DNA from: an uncultured Roseibium sp.
GTDB lineage: Bacteria; Pseudomonadota; Alphaproteobacteria; Rhizobiales; Stappiaceae
Reading direction: 5' to 3'
Length of the DNA stretch: 64,000 nt
Assembly: GCF_963669205.1 (NCBI RefSeq)
Contig: NZ_OY769915.1
Coordinates: 3,508,001 to 3,572,000 of the forward strand
Both the position numbers and the translations under genes were made by a program. Shown piece after piece: positions 43,482-51,364 of the stretch. The notes under the pieces were generated by a model that was given only the letters and a program-made list of their open reading frames with translations, had not been told where the DNA came from and did not search any database. Position 1 is the first letter of the stretch; each line of letters starts with the position of its first letter.

Positions 43482-44527
43482 GGAAGCGCAACTCCGGTTT
43501 CTGGGTCAAAGCCCGTGCGGACCTTGTTGAAGTCACGAAGTCGGTTGAAAACGTCAACACCCAATTGCGCATAAGCGTCGAGAAGATCGACCATGACCCA
43601 GTTTTCGCGGATCAGGCCTTTCTCCACCCGCCAGAAATCAAGACTGCGCATTGTTATCTTCTTGCCTGCAGGTGCAATGCCCATCCAGCCGTCATGCGTG
43701 ACGGACTGGATCATGTCGGGCCACCCGGTCACGGCCGCGTAATTGCGGTCACCGAAAAAGTGGTACTCGATCTGGCCGACATACTGGCCACGATCCGGCA
43801 TGGCCTTCAGAAACGGGATCTGGTGCCACTTGCGGAAGCCGTTTATGCCACGCCCGGTACCGATTCCGGACGGCCCGTACCAGCTCATGCGCGGATGCCA
43901 GAATTTAGGCATCTCCATGACTTCGGGCCCACCCTGCGACGGGTGCCGTTTCATGTGCTCCAGCATGTCGATGATCAGCTGGCAGGTTGCGTTGCCGGAT
44001 GCCTCGTCATAGGGCCCCGGCACGATGCCGTCCTCGGTCGCCGGGCCCGGTACATGCCACTCGCGGCCGAGGCTCGGCGCCATCGGCCACGCATTCGCCT
44101 GCATCATCACTTCCGGAATATCCCAGAGCGCCTGAAACTCGACGACCTTGCCGTCGACAAACCGGTAGAATTCGTGAAACCGCATGGCCACCTGGTGACC
44201 TGTTGCCGGGATATCCTGCCACGGCCTCTCAAATGAGCCCGTGTAGTAGCCGCCACATCCGACCCAGTCATTGCCCTCCGGTGTCGGCCCGGCCATGACG
44301 ATGGTATCGCGCCGCTCCAGATCCGGGATCGCCCTGAACAGCGGTGCATAGGCCTTGTCGTAGAAGGCGTCCGTTCCTGCCGTATCGCCGAACGGGTGGC
44401 ACAATCTGAACAGGACATCGGGCGTGCAGAGATCGGCGAGCGCCCTGCGGACCGCGGTCTCCTCGAAGTCGTACATGGCCGCCCGGAGCGGCGCGATCAG
44501 CTGTTTGTGCCCGGCATGCCTGTCCAT
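43478..44527 (-). CDS. Two-domain NTF2/SnoaL-like ester-cyclase-family protein
   Basis: A 349-residue protein with two NTF2-like halves. The second half carries the ester-cyclase-type pattern PDRGQYVGQIEYHFFGD, AAVTGWPDMIQSVTHDGWMG, and FWRVEKGLIRENWVMVDLLD. The same C-terminal pattern recurs in the proteins at 45986 and 51365. The start at 44527 lies one base after the preceding stop. Ester cyclases of this group include polyketide cyclases and uncharacterised catabolic isomerases. Function here unknown. Confidence 0.72.
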   Translation of the reverse strand: MDRHAGHKQLIAPLRAAMYDFEETAVRRALADLCTPDVLFRLCHPFGDTAGTDAFYDKAYAPLFRAIPDLERRDTIVMAGPTPEGNDWVGCGGYYTGSFERPWQDIPATGHQVAMRFHEFYRFVDGKVVEFQALWDIPEVMMQANAWPMAPSLGREWHVPGPATEDGIVPGPYDEASGNATCQLIIDMLEHMKRHPSQGGPEVMEMPKFWHPRMSWYGPSGIGTGRGINGFRKWHQIPFLKAMPDRGQYVGQIEYHFFGDRNYAAVTGWPDMIQSVTHDGWMGIAPAGKKITMRSLDFWRVEKGLIRENWVMVDLLDAYAQLGVDVFNRLRDFNKVRTGFDPETGVALP

Positions 44528-44528
44528 C

Positions 44529-45839
44529 TTATTCGGCGGCCTCACCGTAAGGCACGTTGCCGCCTCCGTATCTGCGGACACGGACATTGGCCTGCTCGGC
44601 GTGGCCGACGAACCCTTCCAGCATGCACAGGCGCGAGCAATAGGCACCGATTTCTGCAGCCGCCTCGTCAGTCAGGACCTTCTGGTAGGAATGGGTTTTC
44701 AGGAACTTGCCGACCCAGAGCCCGCCGGTATAACGGCCGGCCTTCTTGGTGGGCAGCGTGTGGTTGGTTCCGATGACCTTGTCGCCGTTGGCGACATTTG
44801 TGCGCGCGCCAAGGAACAAAGCGCCATAGCAGGTCATGTTTTCCAGGAACCAGTCGTCCCGATCGGTCATCACCTGCACATGTTCGGAGGCGATGTCGTC
44901 GGCAACGGCAAGCATTTCGTCATAGGTGTCGCACAGGATCACTTCGCCGTAGTCTTCCCATGACTTGGAGGCCGTGTCGGCGGTCGGCAGGATCTTGAGG
45001 AGGCGCTCGATTTCAGAGAGTGTCTCGGTCGCAAGCTTGCGGGAGTTGGTCACCAGGACTGCCGGAGAGTTATAACCGTGTTCGGCCTGGCCGAGCAGGT
45101 CGGTTGCGCACATTTCCGCGTCCACGGTTTCATCGGCGATGACCATCGTTTCCGTCGGACCGGCGAAAAGGTCGATACCGACGCGGCCGAAAAGCTGGCG
45201 CTTGGCTTCGGCGACAAACGCGTTGCCCGGACCGACCAGCATGTGCACGGGATCGATCGTCTCGGTCCCGAGCGCCATCGCACCGACGGCCTGAATGCCC
45301 CCGAGGACATAGATTTCATGCGCCCCGCCAAGATGCATTGCGGCGATCACCGCCGGGTTCGGCGCACCCTTGAACGGCGGTGTGGCCGCAATGATGCGCG
45401 GCACCTTGGCCACCGACGCCGTTGCCACCGACATGTGCGCCGAGGCTACCATCGGAAACTTGCCGCCGGGCACATAGCAGCCGACCGACTGCACCGGAAT
45501 GTTTTTGTGACCGAGGATCACGCCGGGCATCGTTTCCACTTCGATATCCAGCATCGAGGCACGTTGAGCCTCTGCAAATTTCCGGACCTGCTCCTGCGCG
45601 AACCTGATATCTTCCATGTCCCGCGCAGAGACCTGGTTCATCAGAGCTTCGATGTCCGTCTCACTCAGACGGAAGGCGGCCGGAGAATAAGTGTCGAACT
45701 TTTCGGACAGCTCGCGCACTGCGGCATCACCACGCGTTTCGATCTCCTTGAGCGTTCCCTCCACGATGGAGCGAACCTTGGCATCGTCTTCGGACCGCTC
45801 GGCTTCCGGCTTACCGCGTTTCAGATACTCAATGGCCAT
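44529..45839 (-). CDS. Histidinol dehydrogenase-family (HpsN-like) NAD+-dependent dehydrogenase
   Basis: A 436-residue HisD-fold protein. The zinc ligands of the family are all present: Q251 and H254 (LLGQAEHG), D353 (NGDKVIG) and H413 (GFVGHAE). The catalytic pair E319-H320 (ASEHVQV) is also kept, so it is probably an active four-electron dehydrogenase oxidising a primary alcohol to an acid. No his genes are nearby; the setting with ABC importer, SDR and LacI resembles catabolic paralogues such as sulfopropanediol 3-dehydrogenase (HpsN). The substrate could be another polyol. First gene of the nine-gene operon, 80 bases from a palindromic operator. Confidence 0.85.
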   Translation of the reverse strand: MAIEYLKRGKPEAERSEDDAKVRSIVEGTLKEIETRGDAAVRELSEKFDTYSPAAFRLSETDIEALMNQVSARDMEDIRFAQEQVRKFAEAQRASMLDIEVETMPGVILGHKNIPVQSVGCYVPGGKFPMVASAHMSVATASVAKVPRIIAATPPFKGAPNPAVIAAMHLGGAHEIYVLGGIQAVGAMALGTETIDPVHMLVGPGNAFVAEAKRQLFGRVGIDLFAGPTETMVIADETVDAEMCATDLLGQAEHGYNSPAVLVTNSRKLATETLSEIERLLKILPTADTASKSWEDYGEVILCDTYDEMLAVADDIASEHVQVMTDRDDWFLENMTCYGALFLGARTNVANGDKVIGTNHTLPTKKAGRYTGGLWVGKFLKTHSYQKVLTDEAAAEIGAYCSRLCMLEGFVGHAEQANVRVRRYGGGNVPYGEAAE

Positions 45840-45918
45840 GTTTCTTCCCTTTCAAAGCGCCGGCGGAACATCTTCTGAAGGAGTTCTCTCGCCGGATCGC
45901 CCGTACCACTATTCATCA

Positions 45919-45938
45919 AATTGCATTCGTATGCAGAA
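45919..45938. promoter_or_regulatory. Candidate LacI-type operator upstream of the HisD-like operon
   Basis: Palindromic core TTGCAT-TCGT-ATGCAG, matching the two sites at 51247 and 51302 (consensus TTTTGCAT-N4-ATGCAAAA) with three mismatches. The central TCGT has the CpG typical of LacI-family operators. It lies 80 bases before the dehydrogenase start, inside the likely promoter region. Confidence 0.65.
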
Positions 45939-45985
45939 ACTTCAAGCAACTATAGGTGCTACACGCAAAACTGCGTAGTTCAAGT

Positions 45986-46522
45986 TCAGGCAGCCTTGTT
46001 CGGTGCGGGTGGTTTGCGCTCGCCGCGATCAAAGGCCTCCCAGCCCTGCCCGTCAAAGACATCCTTACCGAGCTGTGCCAGAACATGGGGAAAATCGACC
46101 ATGACCCAGTTATCGACAATCTTGCCGTCAACGACCTTCCAGAAATCCATGTAGCGGATCTCGACCCTCTTTCCGGTCGGTGCAATCCCCATGAACTCCC
46201 CGCAATGCGTTGCTTCCTGGCGCCCGAATGCCGCCGCCCACTCGCCCATGTAGAGGCGGGCTTCATCCACGCAAACCTTGTCGGAAAACGCCGCCTGGAA
46301 CGGTTTTTGCCAGTTGTCCTGAAACTCCTTCAACCCTGTCTTGGTGCCGCAGCCGGTATTGCCCAGCCAGCGGAAACCAGCGGAAAAGAACTCGCCTATA
46401 TCGGCAATCCGGTGATCGTTGAGACCATCGACCATATCCTCGATGACCCGGCGCGTATCATCCGTCTTGCTCATATCCGTGTCGCGGCTGAGGACCGCCT
46501 GTTCGGGACGCGAACCCTTCAT
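45986..46522 (-). CDS. Single-domain NTF2/SnoaL-like ester-cyclase-family protein
   Basis: A 178-residue one-domain member of the same family as the proteins at 43478 and 51365. The shared C-terminal pattern is GEFMGIAPTGKRVEIRYMDF then WKVVDGKIVDNWVMVDFPHV. The ATG at 46522 has a weak AGGTGA before it; a start at 46474 (MSKTDD) is possible. It is the last gene of the ABC-transporter operon, 41 bases after the permease stop. Confidence 0.75.
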   Translation of the reverse strand: MKGSRPEQAVLSRDTDMSKTDDTRRVIEDMVDGLNDHRIADIGEFFSAGFRWLGNTGCGTKTGLKEFQDNWQKPFQAAFSDKVCVDEARLYMGEWAAAFGRQEATHCGEFMGIAPTGKRVEIRYMDFWKVVDGKIVDNWVMVDFPHVLAQLGKDVFDGQGWEAFDRGERKPPAPNKAA

Positions 46523-46563
46523 GTTTCACCTGTAAAAACGTGTTTTTGCGAAATTCTCATCGC

Positions 46564-47721
46564 CTAGCCCTTCACCGCGCCGGCCGTCAGGCCGCTGACG
46601 ATCTGACGCTGGAAGATCATGATCAGAAGGAACAGGGGTGCGATGATCGAAACGGCGGCCGCCACGGCCTCGACCTGGTCCGTCGTCGTCGTTTCCCGGT
46701 TGAAATACCCCGCAATGGCCGGAACCATCGTCTGGTTCTGGGCATCCAGAAGCAGCGAACAGACGAGATAGTCGTTGTAGGCCAGGAGGAAGCTGAATAG
46801 CCCTGTCGTGATCACGCCCGGCCACATGACCGGCATGATCACCCACCTGAACGCCTGGAAATGCGTACATCCGTCGACGCGGGCCGCCTCATCCAGTTCA
46901 TTGGGGATGTTCTGGAAGAACGAGCGCAACATCCAGATCGTGAAGGGCTGATTGATCGAGACGAGCACGGCAATGACCGCCCAGGGCTTACCGTAGAGTG
47001 TCGGCGCCGCCTCCCCGAGAATCGGGCGCAGGATTTCCGCCGAGTTGATGAATGGAGGCAGGTAACCCGCGACGAGAACCGAATGCGGCAAGGCGCGGAA
47101 CACCAGGGCAACGATCAGGATCCAGAAGGCCAGGCTGGAGCCGGACCGGGCCAGGCCATAACCGGCGAGCGTGCCGACGGTCAGCGACACCGTTACCACT
47201 CCGACCGTGATGATCAGCGAGTTGATGAAGTTCTCGTAAAATGCGTTCTCCACCCAGACGGCCTGGTAGTGCTCCGTCGTCAGGCCGAGGATCGGCTTTC
47301 CGAGCGGCCCCAGGACGGAATTCAGGACACCCAGGACCGGCGGCAGAATGCCGAAGAAAACGATCAGGAACGCGAGCGCGAACGCCAGCGCCCCGATGAT
47401 CCAGCCCGGCACGAGCAACTCCGGCGGCGTAAGCTGCGTGACGAGACGCGGAAGCTTGGTCACGGCCAGATGCACGGTATACCAGAGGACCGCGACACCG
47501 ACGACAATGCTGACGATCGACAATCCGCGTCCTGTGGCGACGGTTTCCGGTCCGAAGACAACGCTTAACGGGTTCGCAGAAAAAGCATCGATCGGATCCT
47601 TGAAGCTCATCACCGCGATCCAGAAGATCGGGAAGGCCGCCAGCAGGCACCAGAAGGCGAGAAACCCGGCGGAGGACAGACGCAGCGCCATGGGCTGCTG
47701 CATGGATTTCGGCGAACTCAT
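46564..47721 (-). CDS. ABC transporter permease, CUT1 (MalG-like) with extra N-terminal membrane segments
   Basis: Inner-membrane permease of 385 residues. The ATPase-coupling EAA loop is NELDEAARVDGCTHFQAFRWVIMP near residue 290. MalG-type subunits usually have about 280 residues and six TMs. Here, an insertion after TM1 (about residues 60 to 135) adds two hydrophobic spans, LSIVSIVVGVAVLWYTVHLA and WIIGALAFALAFLIVFFGIL. The start overlaps the partner permease stop by 4 bases (ATGA). Confidence 0.9.
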   Translation of the reverse strand: MSSPKSMQQPMALRLSSAGFLAFWCLLAAFPIFWIAVMSFKDPIDAFSANPLSVVFGPETVATGRGLSIVSIVVGVAVLWYTVHLAVTKLPRLVTQLTPPELLVPGWIIGALAFALAFLIVFFGILPPVLGVLNSVLGPLGKPILGLTTEHYQAVWVENAFYENFINSLIITVGVVTVSLTVGTLAGYGLARSGSSLAFWILIVALVFRALPHSVLVAGYLPPFINSAEILRPILGEAAPTLYGKPWAVIAVLVSINQPFTIWMLRSFFQNIPNELDEAARVDGCTHFQAFRWVIMPVMWPGVITTGLFSFLLAYNDYLVCSLLLDAQNQTMVPAIAGYFNRETTTTDQVEAVAAAVSIIAPLFLLIMIFQRQIVSGLTAGAVKG

Positions 47722-48743
47722 ACCCGTCCTCCCTTGTGATCGCGCCAGGTCTTGCGCAGGAGCGGCACAAGCAGCACGACAATTCCGATCATGGTGAGCA
47801 TAGCGCTGGCAGACGCGCGCGAGATGGAGCGGTTGCCGCTGTCATCGGGCGTCAAGAGGTCGTAGGTCAGCCACTGCAGCGAGATCCGGTAGGCCTGGCT
47901 GGAGAAGCCGACGATCTCTTCAAAGACCCGGTAAGAATCCATCAGGTGGATGAGCGAGATGAAGACAATCAGCGGCATGAGGTGCGGAATGACCACGTAG
48001 CGCAGGCGCTCCCAACGGCTGGCGCCGTCAATCACGGCCGATTCCAGCGTGTCCTGGTTGACGGTCTGAAGGCCGGCATAAAAGACCACGAAGGCAAACG
48101 GCGCCACATGCCAGACCCGGTAGAACATCATCAGGAGTTCGATCGTCCAGCCCTGCGCGAACATGGAAATGTCGCGCGCGAGCCACCACTCGAGGAAGGC
48201 AGTCATGATGCCGTCACCGATGAACAGCCAGCGGATCGACAAGGCCCCGATCACCGGCGTGATGATGAACGGAAGCAGCGAAATGAAGATGATGGGGCCG
48301 CGTATCATGCGGGTGGCGTTGTTCACTGTAACGGCGATCGCCAGGCCGACGCCGATGACGAGGGGAAGCGTTACCAGCGTGAAGGTCAGGGTGAAACGGA
48401 GGGCTTTCCAGAAATCGATGGTCAGAAGCGAGTTGAAATCCAGCGCCTTTAATGCCGCCCACGCACGATCGGGTTCCAGAACGTTCACGTAGCTTTCCAG
48501 GCCGACATACTTGACGGTGGTTACCACCTTGCCGTCCTCGCCGAGGACCGGCTGGACCTTTTCCTCGGTGACGCAGGTCTGGTTCGGAAAGCCGGGCGTG
48601 CAGGTCTCGACCTGCACCGACTCGAAGACCGGCTGGGTGATGTAGAAGCTTTGCATGAACACGCTGATCAGCGGCGCAGCAATGAAGAGCAGCATCAAAA
48701 AGATGGACGGGCCGACAAAGGCGGCGAAGGTCTTGGCATTCAT
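47718..48743 (-). CDS. ABC transporter permease, CUT1 (MalF-like)
   Basis: Inner-membrane permease of 341 residues, the partner of the MalG-like subunit. The EAA loop is ESAVIDGASRWERLRYVVIP. The first periplasmic loop carries an insert of about 50 residues with two cysteines (VETCTPGFPNQTC) that could form a disulfide. The start at 48743 follows GGGAGGGCAGC; longer frames upstream are rejected. Confidence 0.9.
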   Translation of the reverse strand: MNAKTFAAFVGPSIFLMLLFIAAPLISVFMQSFYITQPVFESVQVETCTPGFPNQTCVTEEKVQPVLGEDGKVVTTVKYVGLESYVNVLEPDRAWAALKALDFNSLLTIDFWKALRFTLTFTLVTLPLVIGVGLAIAVTVNNATRMIRGPIIFISLLPFIITPVIGALSIRWLFIGDGIMTAFLEWWLARDISMFAQGWTIELLMMFYRVWHVAPFAFVVFYAGLQTVNQDTLESAVIDGASRWERLRYVVIPHLMPLIVFISLIHLMDSYRVFEEIVGFSSQAYRISLQWLTYDLLTPDDSGNRSISRASASAMLTMIGIVVLLVPLLRKTWRDHKGGRV

Positions 48744-48875
48744 GCTGCCCTCCCTTGAGTCGCGCGGTGAGCGTGGCCGGAGGCCTTTTGACGAATACGC
48801 GGCCGGCCGCCCCGAATTCTTCAAAAACGCTCCGGGGCGAAGGGCGCGAACGCCCTTCGCGGAGACGTCGTTGGC

Positions 48876-50081
48876 TTACTTGATCAAGCCGGCTTCCTTG
48901 GCGGAGGTCGTATACGCCGCCGAGATGTCCTTCAGCGTCGTCTGGGCATCCTTTGCACCGGTCAGGTAGTCGGCGACACCGTTGCCAAGTGCGGTGTGCA
49001 TCAGGCCCATCTGCGAGCTGGCCGGATAGGGAAGCGCGCCGGCTTCTGCCGTCTGAACGACACCGAGCGCAAGCGGGCCCGGCTCGTAACCCTCGACAAG
49101 CCAGACAGCGACATCGTTGTTCTGCTTGACCATTTCCGGGGTCATGCCGTTCATGGCAACCCGGAAAGCGGCCTCAGCTTCCTCGTCCGATGCATTCTTG
49201 GCAATCACGATCCCGTCCCACCACAGGGTCGAGGCTGCGCGGGCGTTTGCCGTCGGTGCGCCGGCCATCTTGACCTTGCCGACAACCTGGGACTCGTTCG
49301 GATCGTCCATGGCACCAGCCCGGCTCGCCCACAGGTTTGCCATGGCGATCTTGCCCTGCTGGAACTGCTGCTGGACGTAGGTGCTGTCGGAAACGAGATA
49401 TTCCGGATCCATGTACTCGGTCAGCTTCTTGAGCATTTCGAGCGAGGCAACGCCCTCTTCGTTGTCGATCGTTGCCGAATTGTCGGGACCGAAGAATTCA
49501 CCGCCCATGCCCAGATACATGTTCACGAATTCCTCGCCGAGGTTCCAGCCGGTCTTGAACGTGCCCCCGACCGGATAGTCGACGACGCCCGCTTCCTTGA
49601 TCTTGGCTGCCGCCGCAAGCACCTCGTCATAGGTCTTGGGAACCGGAATGCCGAGATCCGTCAGGATGTCCTCGCGGTACATCAGATGCTGGGCGTTGAC
49701 CATCATGGCGACAGCCATGGTTTCACCGTTGATCTTGATGAGCTGGTTCGGTGTCAGGTTCTGACCGTGTTTCTCGATAAGGCTGTCGAGCGGACGGATC
49801 GTTCCTTCGTTCAGGAGCGGCACGAGTGTGCCGTTGGCGACACCACCGATCTGGTAGAGCGACGGGTCCGCGGCGAAGGCTGCCGGCTGCTTGGTGCGGA
49901 ATTCCTGGTCGAGCTCGGCTTCGAAGTCGCCGCACTTGGCCATGAAGGACGTGACCGCTTTCCAGGCCTCGAAACCTGCGGAGAGAGATTTCACCGGCGT
50001 GGTATTTTCAAAGTCACAAGCACTCGCCGCGCCTGTGACTGCCAGCGTCATTGCGCTGGCGAGAAGAAGTTTCTTGAGCAT
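48876..50081 (-). CDS. ABC transporter extracellular solute-binding protein, family 1
   Basis: Periplasmic receptor of 401 residues with a signal peptide (MLKKLLLASAMTLAVTGAASA, cleavage near residue 21). Typical family 1 (sugar/polyol) segments are QGKIAMANLWASRAGAM, TLWWDGIVIAKNASDEEAEAA and YREDILTDLGIPVPKTYDEVL. It lies between the ATPase and the permeases. The ligand is unknown; CUT1 receptors usually bind oligosaccharides, polyols or glycerol phosphodiesters. Confidence 0.92.
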   Translation of the reverse strand: MLKKLLLASAMTLAVTGAASACDFENTTPVKSLSAGFEAWKAVTSFMAKCGDFEAELDQEFRTKQPAAFAADPSLYQIGGVANGTLVPLLNEGTIRPLDSLIEKHGQNLTPNQLIKINGETMAVAMMVNAQHLMYREDILTDLGIPVPKTYDEVLAAAAKIKEAGVVDYPVGGTFKTGWNLGEEFVNMYLGMGGEFFGPDNSATIDNEEGVASLEMLKKLTEYMDPEYLVSDSTYVQQQFQQGKIAMANLWASRAGAMDDPNESQVVGKVKMAGAPTANARAASTLWWDGIVIAKNASDEEAEAAFRVAMNGMTPEMVKQNNDVAVWLVEGYEPGPLALGVVQTAEAGALPYPASSQMGLMHTALGNGVADYLTGAKDAQTTLKDISAAYTTSAKEAGLIK

Positions 50082-50158
50082 GCGTCAGGTCTCCCTGCTG
50101 TTCCATGCGCCATCTGGCGCTCTTCTGGTTTGCGGCTGTGAGCCGGGTCCGGACAGGC

Positions 50159-51220
50159 TTACGCGTCGACGCGCGCGCCCGTCTCGTGATTGAAAAGGTG
50201 ACAGATTTCCGGCGGAATATGCAAACCGACCGTTTCGTCGATCTCGATGCGGTAATCCTTGTTGGCTTTGACCGACACCAGGGCGCCCCCGGCTTTTACC
50301 GTGATCATCGTGGCATCACCCAGAAGCTCCATCGTGTAGACCGGAGCGCTGATCTCCGCCTCGGCGCTCGAAACGGCGACAGCAGCGTCCTCCGCGCGGA
50401 AGCCGAGCGTGACGGGACCGTCAGGGGCGTTGAGACCCCGGATGGTCACGTTCTCGCCGGTAAAGGTGCCGCCGGACAGCGTACCTTCCATGAGGTTCAT
50501 CGCAGGCGATCCGATAAAGCTGGCAACGAACGTGTTTGCCGGTCGGTCGTATATTTCGGTCGGCGAACCCACCTGCTGAATGATCCCGCGTTTCATCACG
50601 ACGACCCGGTCCGCCAGGGTCATCGCCTCGATCTGGTCATGGGTCACATAGATGGTCGTAACCTTAAGTTCGTGCTGAAGGTTCTTGATCTGCGCGCGCG
50701 TCGACACCCGGAGCTTGGCGTCGAGATTGGAAAGCGGCTCATCCATGAGGAACACATTCGGTTCGCGCACGATCGCGCGTGCCAGGGCGACGCGCTGGCG
50801 CTGGCCGCCGGAGAGCTCCGCGGGTTTGCGGTGCAGGAATTCGTCCAGTTCGACCATGGCGCTTGCCCGGCGCACACGTTCATCATGCGTTGCCGGATCG
50901 ACCTTCCGCACTTTCAGGGGAAAGCGAATGTTCTCGTAGACGTTCATGTTCGGGTAAAGGCCGTAGGACTGGAACACCATGGCAATGTCCCGGTCTTTCG
51001 GATCAAGGTCGTTCACGACCCTGTCGCCAATGACGATCTCGCCGCCGGTCGCGTCTTCCAGTCCGGCGATCATGCGCATTGTCGTCGTCTTGCCGCAACC
51101 GGACGGGCCGAGAAGTACCAGAAACTCACGGTCGGCGATCGTGAGATCGAAATTGTCGACACCGACAAAGGATCCCCACCGCTTCGACACATTCTTGAGC
51201 TGAATTTCTGCCACAGCCAT
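50159..51220 (-). CDS. ABC transporter ATP-binding protein, MalK/UgpC-type
   Basis: CUT1 importer ATPase of 353 residues. Walker A GPSGCGKTT (residues 38 to 46), Q-loop VFQSYGLYPNM, signature LSGGQRQR, Walker B VFLMDEPLSNLDAK, H-loop VTHDQIEAM. The C-terminal OB-fold regulatory domain is present (MNLMEGTLSGGTF, TLGFRAEDAAV). It is the first gene of the transporter operon, downstream of a palindrome-bearing divergent promoter region. Confidence 0.95.
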   Translation of the reverse strand: MAVAEIQLKNVSKRWGSFVGVDNFDLTIADREFLVLLGPSGCGKTTTMRMIAGLEDATGGEIVIGDRVVNDLDPKDRDIAMVFQSYGLYPNMNVYENIRFPLKVRKVDPATHDERVRRASAMVELDEFLHRKPAELSGGQRQRVALARAIVREPNVFLMDEPLSNLDAKLRVSTRAQIKNLQHELKVTTIYVTHDQIEAMTLADRVVVMKRGIIQQVGSPTEIYDRPANTFVASFIGSPAMNLMEGTLSGGTFTGENVTIRGLNAPDGPVTLGFRAEDAAVAVSSAEAEISAPVYTMELLGDATMITVKAGGALVSVKANKDYRIEIDETVGLHIPPEICHLFNHETGARVDA

Positions 51221-51246
51221 CCCCTCTTCGACTGTTTTCAGACCAA

Positions 51247-51266
51247 TTTTGCATTCCTATGCAAAA
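51247..51266. promoter_or_regulatory. Candidate LacI-type operator O1 in the divergent ABC/NTF2 region
   Basis: A perfect 20-base palindrome TTTTGCAT-TCCT-ATGCAAAA, 27 bases before the ATPase gene. It shares both half-sites with O2 at 51302 and nearly all of the site at 45919. Confidence 0.75.
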
Positions 51267-51301
51267 CAGCTAGACACAGCGAAAAGACTTTGGCAACGTT
51301 T

Positions 51302-51321
51302 TTTTGCATACGAATGCAAAA
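51302..51321. promoter_or_regulatory. Candidate LacI-type operator O2 in the divergent ABC/NTF2 region
   Basis: A perfect palindrome TTTTGCAT-ACGA-ATGCAAAA with a central CpG, 44 bases before the plus-strand NTF2 gene. Its centre is 55 bases from that of O1, about five helical turns, so two repressor dimers on the same face could loop or cooperate. Confidence 0.78.
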
Positions 51322-51364
51322 TTGTTGCTATACCTTCATAACTCTGAAACCTGCAAGGTACCCA

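Noticed and set aside
44529..45839. Histidinol dehydrogenase as a histidine biosynthesis gene
   Set aside because: No other his genes are near and it heads a catabolic operon with a LacI-type operator. A biosynthetic role cannot be fully excluded without the rest of the genome.
46534..46547. Short palindrome AAAAAC-GT-GTTTTT between the permease and NTF2 genes as an operator
   Set aside because: It does not match the LacI-type palindromes, lies within an operon, and a 14-base A/T palindrome is not rare enough to support a claim.
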